From Pleurodeles waltl (lineage: Eukaryota > Chordata > Amphibia > Caudata > Salamandridae), in assembly GCF_031143425.1 (NCBI RefSeq), contig NC_090439.1, positions 643,251,465-643,315,464 on the forward strand: 64,000 nt of DNA. The letters run 5' to 3'. Position 1 is the stretch's first letter, and each line of letters begins with the position of its first letter. The notes below the pieces were generated by a model, which saw nothing but the letters and a program-made list of their open reading frames with translations, was not told the DNA's origin and did no database searches. The position numbers and the translations under genes were made by a program. Shown in pieces: positions 32,725-43,770 of the stretch.

Positions 32725-33315
32725 ACACTATTGTAGGCCAGCGGCAGCCACCGCCAATATCAAGGGGAAGAGTGGGCAGGGGACACAGGAACAGGGGGTG
32801 AAATAAAAAAAATAATTAAAAAACAAACTTACCTATCACCACGATGCCGACACTGCCTGCCGCCTCGCTCCTCTGCTCTCCTAGTGTCCCAGCATTCACT
32901 CGGAAACCAGCACAGTCTTCCCAGCAGTTCTGGCATGACTCTCATGCTACACCTAGCATGGGAGCAGCACCAGGATTGGTCTGAGTGGTTTGTTCTGCCG
33001 CTCAGACAATGCACTGGGGTCTGTGCAGTTTCTCCAGCCCGGCTGTGTAACACAGCCAGGTTGGAGAAACCTAAGCATGCATGTGTGTTTGGTCAGCCTA
33101 CGACGGCTGGCCAAAAACACATGCTCACTTAAGTGCACTCCACTCTCCCTCCCCTCTCTCATGGCCCAGCACCGCCCCTCCCTGTACAAGCTGCTGTCTG
33201 AGCCAGCAGCTGAAAAACGATTGTTTAAATAAACTATTGTTTTATTTTTCAGCTGCTGGCTTAGCAGGGGGGCATCTCTCATTTGCCATTGCGAAGGAGC
33301 CACCCCTGTTGTAGG
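32725..33315. mobile_element. Hairpin-chain element (third locus)
   Basis: Successive inverted repeats: about 32,938-32,963 (CTCATGCT / AGCATGGGAG), 33,028-33,070 (20-bp arms starting GTTTCTCCAG, two mismatches, 3-base loop), 33,080-33,123 (CATGTGTGTTTGG... and complement), and 33,201-33,261 (AGCCAGCAGCTGAAAAAC... and complement). The element is GC-rich in its first half. Probable non-autonomous DNA transposon; ends approximate and no target duplication seen. Confidence 0.65.
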
Positions 33316-33701
33316 CGCCGAGTAAGATACAGTAAAATTGAATGCAAAGACTAACACGTTCCTTTGGTAGAAGTAATGAGTGGCCTCATTCAAGGACCAC
33401 CATAGAAAGGATTGAACATGTGTTTTGTGTAGTAGGGAGCAGGTAATTATATTTGAAGAAGTGCCCCTCTTAATGTTATAGGGGGTGTTTCAAACACCTT
33501 CATGCGTCTCTGAATAGAATACAGCGCTTCCCATTGTCAGTGGGTAACTTTCTCAAATTGTCTTTGCAAAACGAGGTTAATTGTTTCACTGTATTTATTT
33601 AATGAGATTATATTATCCTAAGTAAAGGATTCCAGAAAGTGGGATCCATCTAACGAGGACAGTAACCATGGTAATTCAGAAATTTGAAAGACGGCGATGT
33701 C
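33316..33701. other. unassigned intergenic DNA
   Basis: No supported feature. Confidence 0.5.
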
Positions 33702-33815
33702 TACCACCATAAATGACAGGGAATGGAAAGCAACTACTGAATACTTGGATACCTGTAAACATTTTGAAAGGCCCAACAGCAGTTTTTTTTCCATTCCCTA
33801 GCATTCATGGTGGTA
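33702..33815. repeat. 114-bp fold-back sequence
   Basis: Left arm 33,702-33,730 (TACCACCATAAATGACAGGG...) and right arm 33,787-33,815, its complement with about four mismatches. The loop is about 56 bases. Probably a small MITE; no TSD is clear. Confidence 0.65.
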
Positions 33816-36335
33816 TATATATTACGGAGTTGGCGCTAGGTTGATACCGTATCCCTCCCTAGGTGCATTGATGAAAGATTGGGGTGTCCACTGCACTTAC
33901 TGCTGTTAGTAGAGACCGATATTCCCCAAAACAACGAGCGCCAAACACCTGTTTTACAGGCTTCTTCTTCTATGCCCGCTCTTATATCACAGAACCTCAA
34001 GGTAACCTAACAGACAAAATGGTTGCGCTTCATTACCCTGGGCTCAAGCCAATAACTGATCGCTGTTAAATGTGCAAAAGGCTCCCTGTTTGATGGCTTA
34101 CCTCAGGGATTGGTCGTTGCGTACCGCAGTATTGACAGTCTGCGCTACAGATCTTCCCGATTTATTCAAACCACCAAACTGAGGGTTCATTACCACGGTG
34201 TCTGGAAAGCATTGTCCACTTCAGAAAATAATCCTTTTCTGCTTCCTCTTTTTCGCTAGTCGATAAATCCTGTCCATTAGAATTAATTAAGGTGTGGATC
34301 GAAACTTTCACTGCAGAGGAATTATTTCTCTTACAAATTCGTCCATGCCGTCAATAGAGGAACCCATATATAACCTGCAAAGTAGTTGGGCGGGCAGCTG
34401 AGATTATGCGACAAATGGTTGTGATTTTTTTAACATTTCTTTTGCATGAGCAATGGGTAGACATCTGCGATTTATTTTAACTTTTTTATGAAGTTCTGAG
34501 GAAAGCATCATAAATTTACAGTCTGAAACGTTTGCGTTGGAGCAATGCCATAAAAGTTGTATTTACCTGAGAATTTGCGACACACTTATCCGTGTTTAAT
34601 AAAAAGAAAAAAACTGAAGATTTCGCCGAGATATAATTCACAGAAAAGGATCGACCCTTATTTCGAGCCCTGTGGGGAATAAGGTATCAAATGCAAACAC
34701 TTGTTTTTGTCCAATTTTGGATTCCAAGTTATGAAAAATTACTGGGTCTGGACAAATGTGCAAGGCACAGTTATAATTGCAAATTTCAGTTCAGGTAAAA
34801 CTGCCCCTGCACTGTTTTTCCAATTCTGACATGTCAAACACAGAACAGTGGCGCAAATTCACAAGATAAAATCACAGTGTCCAGAAACGGATTATACCCA
34901 GAGCAAATTTACTACTCAGTATTCCAGTAGCATTTGGAATGAGGTCCTTTGTGTTTTTGTGCAAGTTGATTGCGAAGGTTGAAATTTGGAAGCTTCTTAA
35001 AACCTAGCAGCAGAAAAAATACAAACTAGCCACACCCCTAATGTTGAGTTGTGCCCTTTAATTGTCTTTTCTGAAGGACAAAGCACACTTTCAGGCCTGT
35101 GACCGGTCCTTTTTATGGTCTGACTTTACAGCGCAGTTTTCACTGGACAATTATGTGAGCACCACTAGAGAGGGGCTTTGGCTCCGCCCACATGTTGAAA
35201 GCCAGGAGTACATGTTTTGATTGGGCAGATGTTGTGTGATTCCCAAAAAGGTGCTTGCCCTCCACCTGCTGTTATCATTTTGTTTATTTATCCAGTTGGC
35301 TGAGCTTGAAGTTTCATGGGCACACCGATGACACAGTAATGCTGTAACAGTGTCTTAAATAACAAGTTAATGTATTGTGTTTGTCTTTCTCTGGCAAAAG
35401 CACAGATGGGAGGCAGGCAGTGATTAAACTACATGTTTTTTCAGGTCTGGCTTGATAATGCAACTGTCACCTGACATTTTAACATATACCACTATTATTC
35501 TACAGTTTGTTGCTTCCACACAAGTACATGTTAGTTACTTGTAATGCTTGACATTACCATACAACGTTCCTTTCAAGCCAGATCTATTGGCATTGCCAAT
35601 GCTTATCTATGTACGTTTCTCCACTGCATCGTTCACCAATCCCATGGAATATATTATTCTTTGTGGCTTCCAAGTAACTCATTAAGAGTTTTTAATACTG
35701 GTCACAATTCAGAAACCATCACCATTAATATAGGAAAATGTTTGCCCCCCATGAATTGCTCCTCCATTTGGAAAATATTTCTGACTTTTTTCGGATTCGC
35801 AGAGAATCTCAGAAGGACTCCTGGCAGCATGTGTCAGTTGCAGGTTTCTAGAAATACTTCAGTATGCAAAATTTGATCCTACAGGGTTCCAACAGGAACG
35901 AACATCTACATGAGTAAATCTTGTACAATTGTGCATTATCTTTTTTTACATGGAGGAAAATAGTTTTTGGAGGATAAAACCCTCCCTTCAAGTTCTTTTA
36001 AATATACTGGTGATCTCACTCCTTCCACCCTACAACTACCTATCACAGGAGTAAATATGCATGCATTTCCAAAGTGTGAAGCGGATGCTACAAATTGAAG
36101 ATAATTGGATCAGCATTACCTGACCCTTTCAAGGAGGTCCGGCCACACAATTTGAAATTGGAGAGCCAAGCTTGCATCTGTAGGACGGGCAAGAGCTGTT
36201 AAGAGCCCACAAGGCAGCATGTAGTACAAACAAAACACGGTCTTACATGAGTCAAATTATCCATGTTTTTCATTGTTGCTATTGGTGATTAAGACATGGA
36301 AATTGATGTTATCACCTGTTTGCCAGTTTTAAAAC
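33816..36335. other. unassigned intergenic DNA
   Basis: About 2.5 kb with no recognised element. A 110-codon plus frame at 35,544-35,876 has no known motif, low codon-bias signal by eye and no context, so I do not call it a gene. Confidence 0.45.
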
Positions 36336-37739
36336 TTTTTTCTTCACAACTTTATTTTAAACTTTATTGGTAATAAAGACACACACCTTGGTATCATTAT
36401 ACTTTATGATACTTGGCATGCAGGGTAACATAGCACAGTACATTGCAAGCAGTTATAGAATTATATGACCTGAGCCCAGGCCCATTAGAAAAACCTCTAG
36501 TTGCTTGATTCGTAAGTCAATACCTTAGTCTTAGACTGCCTCTCCGCTTCAGAAAAGGGCATCTAGCACATCCCTTAAGCCTGCAAAGTCCTGGACATTA
36601 TCATGTGTATCCTCCCTGTGCTTTGCATTCTCTTCTCATATGTAGTAAGGGATGCCAGATATCAAATTTCGCAACTATATCATGGATGGTTGCTGTAGGT
36701 TGTTTCATAGCATAGATTGACCTTAACTTCCCCACCACATATTAAGCGAAGGTGCCTGTGGTTGTTTCCACATCTGAGCCACACATCTGAGCCACACTCA
36801 AGCCTGCAGCCAGGAGAAAGGGGAAAAATAGCTTCCCCTAAGGGGTCGTCATGGGTTATAGTCTGTGTTCTCCAGGGTCTCCCAGGAGAACCAATAGGGG
36901 GTCCTGGGGCAAAGAGACATTAGTGATAGAAGGATTATGAAGAGGACTTTGTCCCTGAACTCCCAGACCGGCAGGCACGTTGTTTTTGCATCTTCTGGTT
37001 TGCCAATGGGCCACGAGTTTGGTTGTCATTGGGAGGAGAGCATGCCCCGGCTATGGTCGGAAACCACAAAAAATCGCCAATGGGGCCAACAAGAAGGCCT
37101 GCTTAACTTGTACCCAAAATTTACCCCCAGGGTCCTGGATCCAGGCAAGTGGAGGGCACAGTTGAGCCGCTAGAGTATATGTTGTTATCCCCCTCAGAAG
37201 TGAGCGGAATAGGGCTATGAGCAGAGGAGGGATGTTACTATGGTAACGGGCACTTGGGCGAGCCGGAAAGTGAGCCCCCAGGTATGTTTTTGCAGATACA
37301 GCCCATGTAAATGTGCCCCACTGGATGAGGTCACGAAGGTAGCACTGTGGTTCTGCTACCCCCAATATCTGGGATTTGGAGCAGTCAATTTGAAAGCCAG
37401 ATACTTGGCCAAAGAGGTCTAACTCCTTCAGCAATACCGGGATGTTTGCTTCGGAGTCAGTGACAAAAAACAAGATATCATCAGCGAAGAGGGTTAGGTT
37501 GTGCTCTTTGCCCTCCCCTTATGCCGTGAATTGTGGGATTCTTCTGTATCTTGGCCAACAAGGGTTCCATGGCCAAGGCAAAGATTAGGGTTGACAAGGA
37601 GCACCCCGTCTTGTGGTTCTCATCAGGGGGATATCGGACGTGAGGTTTAATGGACGTTAGCATAGAAAGTATAATCTTGTTTGTGGGAATGGTGGTGATG
37701 CCAGGCATCTACCAAAGCTAGCTTTAACTGCTTTAGAAC
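36336..37739 (-). mobile_element. L1-type LINE fragment, minus strand
   Basis: In element sense it begins inside ORF2 RT (about 37,739) and runs to an A-rich 3' end with AATAAAG signals (about 36,336-36,375 on plus as TTTATT). An A-rich end and the RT type suit L1 and not L2. Flanks share GTTTTAAAAC (36,326-36,335) and GTTTTAAAC (37,740-37,748), a possible decayed target duplication; this is weak because the word is simple. 5'-truncated. Confidence 0.75.
37051..37735 (-). pseudogene. L1-type ORF2 fragment: reverse transcriptase
   Basis: Minus-strand segments contain motif B in the form HKTGCSLSTLIFALAMEPL (usual L1 form GTRQGCPLSPLLF), then the catalytic FADD box encoded at 37,477-37,488 (LFADDILFFVTDSEA), then FGQVSGFQIDCSKSQIL. 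Between motif B and FADD the frame shifts near 37,480-37,520. After about 37,050 the sequence continues as stop-ridden C-terminal ORF2 to about 36,560. The truncated start removes motif A. Dead copy. Confidence 0.82.
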
Positions 37740-37748
37740 GTTTTAAAC

Positions 37749-38559
37749 AATATTTAGAGGAGTCAATTTAAACGTGTATCTTGAAATTGCTAACCCATTT
37801 ATCGTTAAAGCTGCTGTCCTGGGGAAAACACTTCACATTGTGTACACATAGATCCTCTGGTACACTTAATAATAGATTTGTTTCAATAGATTTGTACAAA
37901 AACTTTCCTATTATATCTGGGTGTAATCAGCAGACTTATGTGCAATAGGGATACATTCTGCACTTTACAACATAAGTGACAATTAAATGGTGGCTAAACA
38001 AAGAAATGGTCCAAGACTCTGGAAATACATCTATCGAACACAGATGGCCCAAACCAGTAAGCAGCAGAACATAGCAGCCTTCTGTCTTCATTTGTTATTC
38101 TGGTACAATCGCTTTTAAACATACTACTTAAAGCACTCTCCTTCACCGTCTCCTTCAACAAAACTGGGGCTGGGTTTAACAATCCCCCACATAGTAAAAT
38201 CCACTTGGGTTTTCAAAACGACCAACAAATATGAACATTTTCTCCACTAAAATGTTTACTAGTAAAGTTTCCTAATGCATATTCATGGTGAATATCTTAA
38301 AAGCCAGATGTGATTTACTAACCAGTGGCTCAAAGAGTCATCCCTTGTGAAAACTTTGAATGCAAATAACAAGTTGTTTGATCCAGCATACCTGAAGCAA
38401 GAATTTAACACAACGTATTGTTGTATTGTTATTGGTGAAATAAATAGTGACCGGTTCTATCTTTTCTCGCCAAATTGCTTAACCCTTAGGAACAGGCAAG
38501 GATTTGCCAAATGCAAGATGAAGCACTTAGGTTCAAACAGAATAATACAGTCATAATCT
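37749..38559. other. unassigned intergenic DNA
   Basis: AT-rich, no supported feature. Confidence 0.5.
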
Positions 38560-38910
38560 GCTGAGGTTGCACTATACTAAGTGCCCTGGGGAAAATAGGC
38601 CTGTGTGCCTACTTTCTGTGCCCCCGGTACACTTTTATATAACAGACGGGGCCACAGATAGTCTGTGGTCCCTTCTGTAATACAGCTTGTGCCTAAGTAT
38701 GCCACACCATCAGGAGGTGTTCCCTTATTTGCTTAGGGCTGGGGCACCAAACAAATTAGAAAGCACTTTATCTCTGTGCCCTGCTATATTACAGATGGGG
38801 CCCAGAGGGTAAGGCGCTGGTAGGCCTACTTAGTTTGCGCCGTGATGGTGCCCCTTTAAAGGGTGCAAAGGTGTTGGCATGGCTTAATTTGAGCCTGTGG
38901 CTGCAGGTGG
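38560..38910. mobile_element. Hairpin-chain relic (fourth diverged locus)
   Basis: Inverted repeats in series: about 38,637-38,683 (AACAGACGGGGCCACAGA opposite TCTGTGGTCCCTTCTGT), about 38,691-38,739 (GCCTAAG...CTTAGGGC with inner ACACC/GGTGT), about 38,782-38,812 (CTCTGTGCCC / GGGGCCCAGAG), and GCACCC-type arms near 38,851-38,869 (TGCCCCTTTAAAGGGTGCA). It is decayed but has the same end-to-end hairpin layout as the copy at 19,761. Confidence 0.5.
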
Positions 38911-41835
38911 GGCCCACTGCCACTCGTTTTTGGGGATTTCACTTATTTTTCCTCATCAGACTTTGACACCAAGCACAACAGAGAAAAACACACAAGGAAA
39001 AAGAATGAGAATAAGAGCAATGGACTAAGTGACAAAGGGTGAAAGCAGGAACCTGCAAGAGTAAGATAAAAGGCAAGGATTGTCTGTTGGTGGAGTAAAA
39101 AACAGTGGAATCAAGACTAGGCAGCTTTGGTATTCAGAACACCGACATACAGAAGCGCTGGCCATGAGCTTCTGAGCAAATCTTTAGGTCCAGGTACTTA
39201 TTCTTTTGCAAATTAAGCACTGACCCCAGGAAACCATCTGCCGGTGGGTGCAGTCACTCATTTCACTTGACTGCAGAGGAATGGCTTACTCCTTTTTAAG
39301 TTTGGACCAGCAGCTTCGAACATCCAGTCCATCTTTCACTAATGCGACATTCACAGTGGAGGCACAGATTCAAGCCTGCACTGGCATCTGTGCATCTGTC
39401 GTAGAACTCTTCCAATTTACACCCAGCTCATAAACGTAAGTGTGCTCCATTGTACAGTGTGGGACAGCGTGCCTTATTCATAATATGTTCTCTGGTATTT
39501 TTTGGTGAATCTGCTGCCTCTGTAAAGGTTAATCAGATTCATCACGCATGTTTCTTATTGGTTCAATGCTCCAATTTTTTTTTTTAAGATTTATTTTTGG
39601 GGATACTGTATACAGTGCAATATTAAAGTGCACCGTACAGGTGGACTGGTTTGACTCAATTTCAAGTTTTTATGATCCAATTATTCATGTCAGACGTATT
39701 TACTAATTTGATTTAAAAAGCGCTGGGGCGATCCAAGGGTCACTCTAGAAGAAGAAGGAGAAACTGGGGTAGGGAGAAATAAAGGACTAGTGTGAGCAGA
39801 GACAAAACTGTAAATGTCACAAGTATTGATTTCAGGAAGGGAGCATGGCAAATGTCTGATGGAAGAAATTGGACTTTGGTGATTGCCTAAAATTCGAGAA
39901 AGGTTCCTTTGGCGTGGGTTAACGGAGTAAAATGTGTCTGAGAGGGAGGAGCATGTGAAGATCAGCCACAAAAGCCTGTATACCTTATCGAGTCAACGAG
40001 AAGGCTGTTCCAGATGGCCATCCATGGTCGGTCAACTGAACAGCAGAAACCTTAAAACATACTACCAACCCATAGGAGGCCATTAACAAAGCTGCCCATG
40101 GCATTTATAGTTTTCGTAGCTCCACCCTATGCAGAATCGAGGGTGTCGAAACTAGAACCAAAAGCGTTTGCTATTCTCTGTATCTGGCATCTCAAGGAAC
40201 CACATCTGGAAACCTTTTGTGATGCTACATTGAGGGCACAATAAATGTTTTATGGGGAAATAAGCTGGCATTGTGTAGGATCTGTGCTTGCACAGCATGG
40301 TAAGTGTGGGAGCCGCTTTCATGACTCCATTTTGAAGACACAAGAGGTCATTGCGGGTGAATATGCAATGTCGTTTCCTCTTGGTAGCCAAGGTTCACAG
40401 TCACTAAATAGTCTGAATATGAACATAGCAGTGACATTTGCACCAACCAGACCAGAAACCATATGTGCACTGATTCACTGATAAAGAATTTTTGGTCAGA
40501 TTGTGCATTTGTAGGTTGAAGACTGGTGTAAATTTGCCCAAGGCTAGCACAAGATTGCCTACCACGGATAGAAATCATGAGATGCACCCATATGCTAAAC
40601 TTCAGAGCAGTCAGTCTAAGGAGGGTTATCGTGAGTGGGCAGAGCAAGATTCTAAAGGGCCTTCCCTTGGACTGATGATGTGTACTCCCTCCACAAACCG
40701 CACAGCTCTTTCCTGAAACTGACACTTCTTGTGTACGAGGAAAACCTCATCCTTCTGCTGTTTCATTTATATTCATTTTAGTTCACACCCTGTCTTGGCC
40801 TTGCTTCAGGGATGCTTCGCAGTCTTATGTCAGCTATTAGGACGGTGAAGCAGAATTAAGGCAGTGTAGACGGCAGGCAGCACTCGGCGGATTGTAAAGG
40901 CAGTGTTTATTTTCTGTGAGCAAACATGGCGAGCATGTTCCTTTTGTGCCGCTGCTAATACCTGTATCTTTCATCTTCTCAGAATTTTAATTTGATGTTT
41001 TGTTTGTAGAAGCCTGTCAGACTAGAGCTGAGCATCTCTCGCCGCAGTAGTATTGCAGACGAAATTAAAACACAGGTGCACTGGAAAGCCTTCTTCAAAT
41101 TTATACATTGGGAGAAGATGAGAGAGCCCGTGGGGAAAGCATTTTGATATGAAAATGAACAACTGCACAAAAAAAAAACATTTAATCTTAGTATTACTAT
41201 TCCACCCCAATCAAAACATCCTTTTCATACCTCGCGCACGTCTGAGATGTTTATTACAAAACTCCATGTTTATACTTGCTGTTGTGCTTGCCAATATTTC
41301 CTTTCATATGTATTGGTAATGCCACATACCGTCGAAGAAGGTGGTTAAACCCAACATTGTTGAGATGTAGTGAATCTTTCACTTTATGCACAGCAACATG
41401 TGGATAGGAAAGGGCCTGGATATGGAAGCGGAAAACGATGGCTCTTGTGGAATGGTACTTTAGGAGATCGGATAGTTAAACCAAGGGGAAGGGAGGCCAC
41501 AACGAAGCCTTGCCAAGGCTACTGAAATTATCAGTTTGCAGTGGGTCTACCATTGTACAGAAACCATGTTCTGGTGTTTTTTTAGTAACTTTTGATCAGA
41601 TTGAGTTAGAAATTGTTTTGGCGGAAATCTGCAAATTATGGGGTAAATGGTGGATTATGTGGCAAACATAGGCACTTCGCCTCGGAATCATACAATTCTA
41701 ATGGTCCTACCTATGACTGTGCTTCCACAAGGCCCAACAATCTAACCTAAAAGGGTAAACTGTTTTTATTTCTGTAGGAAATTCCTGGCTCAGTTGCTAA
41801 TGCAGCAAGGCTTTCCTTAGCTTCCATTTGGAATA
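38911..41835. other. unassigned intergenic DNA
   Basis: About 2.9 kb with only short frames and small homopolymer runs (T10-11 near 39,575). No motif or element end recognised. Confidence 0.45.
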
Positions 41836-42300
41836 TTGTAATTGTATTTATATTGTGCTTACTACCCGTGAAGAGGCGTCAAAGCACTTTTCGATGAGTA
41901 GCATGCTACTCTCAAACCCAAAAGTATTAGTGGTGGATTCGTAGAGGAAAATATGAGCGCCGTGTTAGTACGAGTTGATTTGAGCAGAGGATATGTGAGT
42001 TCCTTAGTAGGTTTGAATAGAACAATGGAGGGATAGAGGAGGGAAAAATTCAGAAGTGTTAATTGGGAGTTTATAGTAATAGAATGAGGCTTGGGATGAA
42101 TAAAGGAGAGATGGAGGAGGGAAGAGTCTGTAGAAAGGGGTTAGGGAGATCTTAGTAGTAGAAGGGGCTTGGATAAGTTAAAGTTGGATAAGTGAGGTAG
42201 TAGTTAGTAGGGTTGTTTGGGAGATCATAGTAGTAAACTGATTTTCGAGGTGGGCCAGCAGCGGTAGAGGAGGGAAGAGCTTAGGCAGGGTTATTTTAGG
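41836..42300 (-). mobile_element. L2-type 3' end plus ~78-bp tandem units
   Basis: TTTATATTGTGCTTACTACC and CGTGAAGAGGCGTCAAAGCAC match the 3' end of the L2 element at 28,926-28,975 in the same (minus-element) orientation. From about 42,026 a unit of about 78 bases is repeated two to three times (GGAGGGATAGAGGAGGGAA..., GGAGAGATGGAGGAGGGAA..., with AGGGAGATCTTAGTAGTAGAA). Old and diverged. Confidence 0.55.
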
Positions 42301-42307
42301 CAGGTTA

Positions 42308-42441
42308 ATTATCTCGACTGGATCACATCCTACCTTTAAAACAGAACAAATGTCATCTATTCTCCCCCTTTCTCGTCCAAACCCTACTTCACAAAAGCAA
42401 GGGTCCCTCAAGGATCAATCATCTCACCTATGCTTTTCCAC
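42308..42441 (+). pseudogene. L2-type RT fragment (motif B region)
   Basis: Plus-strand translation holds WITSYL...NRTN and then RVPQGSIISPMLF at about 42,399-42,438, the motif B block of L2/CR1 RTs. It is in the opposite orientation to the L2 3' end just to its left, so it comes from a different insertion or a rearrangement. Homology stops at about 42,441, where gag-like sequence begins. Confidence 0.7.
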
Positions 42442-42444
42442 AGA

Positions 42445-43770
42445 GAAAGCTAAGGTCCCACTGCAAGCCCAGAAAAATTTAATCTTATTACAACCCTACT
42501 AACACTAAGCTCCAGGTGCTCTCGGCAGAGTACACAGAAGAAAACCCTGCTGAGGGGAAAGACCACCCCTCATATGGGGAATAAGTTAGGGATCACCAGG
42601 ATGACCTCCCCCCTCCTAACCTAACTAGGGAGGACAGGGCCTCTGTGCCCCTGGTTCCAAAGGTAGTTCTCACAGGACCTGGTCTCTTACCTAGTCAGGT
42701 CCCTATGAGAACACTGAGGACAGCATTTGTAAAGAGAACCTCCTTTTAGCAAGGATGGCCAAAAGACTAGCCTTGGAGAAACAGCTCCTGGCTATAGAGA
42801 GGGAGAGATCAGAAATGGGCCTAGCACCCATTAATGGTGCCAGCAACTGAATACCTTGGGACAGAGAGCAATCTGATACCCCTAATATCCCCAAAGGGAT
42901 TGTCCCCAAGTATGATGATGGTGATGCCATTTGAGAGGGCCTGTGGCACCAGAAGATTGAAAAAGTCTCACTGGGGAGCTCCCCTTTGAGAACTGTTTAC
43001 TTGTAAGTGTAGGGATAGGGTCCTCACTGGTGCAGATGCTGAGTCCTATGATCACATGAATTCTACCCTGATCAAGGGCTTTGGAGTCACATCTGAGGAG
43101 TATAGAATTAGGTTCAGAGGGGCTCAAAACCCTGGAGGCACTCCTAGGTTGATTTTGTAGACTACTCAGTGAAAACACTAGATGCTTGGATAACTGGAAG
43201 TGATGTGCATGACTATGATGAGCTTTATAATTTATTTATGAAAGAGCATGTTTTGAGTAACTTTATTAATGAAAGATTGTATCAATATTTGGTAGACCTA
43301 GGTCAAATGTCTTCCCAAGAATTTGGAAAGAAGGCAGATCCTGGGGTCAAGATAAGGGTGACCAAGACTTCCACTAGGGGTGACCAAAAGAAATGGGGTT
43401 ACTAAGCCTTTCCAGAGTAAAGTGGGTGAGACCCTAATGATAAAAGTAAAGAATCTTCAAGAGTCCCCCAAAAACCTGAGCAGGAGGGTGGGCCCCAAAC
43501 CTCTTCACAATCTTCTCATGGTTACAAAGGTAAAAACTTTGATCCCAATAAGGCCTGGTTTTTCAACTGTAAACAGAATGCACACTAAACTGGAGACTTG
43601 GCCTGTCCCAAAAAGAATCCCCCTAGTACTGCACAAGCTAGCTCCGGCATAGCCAGTCTCCAGGTGGGATCAACAGTGTGCCCAGAGCAAATCAGGGTTC
43701 AAACTGAAGCTACTTTAGTTTCTGAGGGTGGGGTAGATTGTGCAACAGATAAGCAAAAAACAATACTGTG
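42445..43770 (+). pseudogene. LTR-retrotransposon gag remnant
   Basis: Gag is the structural protein that packages retrotransposon RNA. Near 42,755 the plus strand encodes an Arg/Glu/Leu-rich helix (MAKRLALEKQLLAIERERS), as at many gag N-termini. At about 43,040-43,400 a SCAN-like capsid segment is seen, with EEYRIRFRGAQ, then DYDELYNLFMKEHVL and LYQYLVD. A decayed zinc-knuckle-like segment (FNC...AH...ACPKKNP) is near 43,558-43,620. Stops interrupt every frame and at least two frameshifts occur. No LTR or pol follows. It is probably Ty3/gypsy- or ERV-related; the family is not certain. Confidence 0.68.

Noticed and set aside
35544..35876. 110-codon plus frame
   Set aside because: No recognisable domain, no splice or promoter context; consistent with chance.
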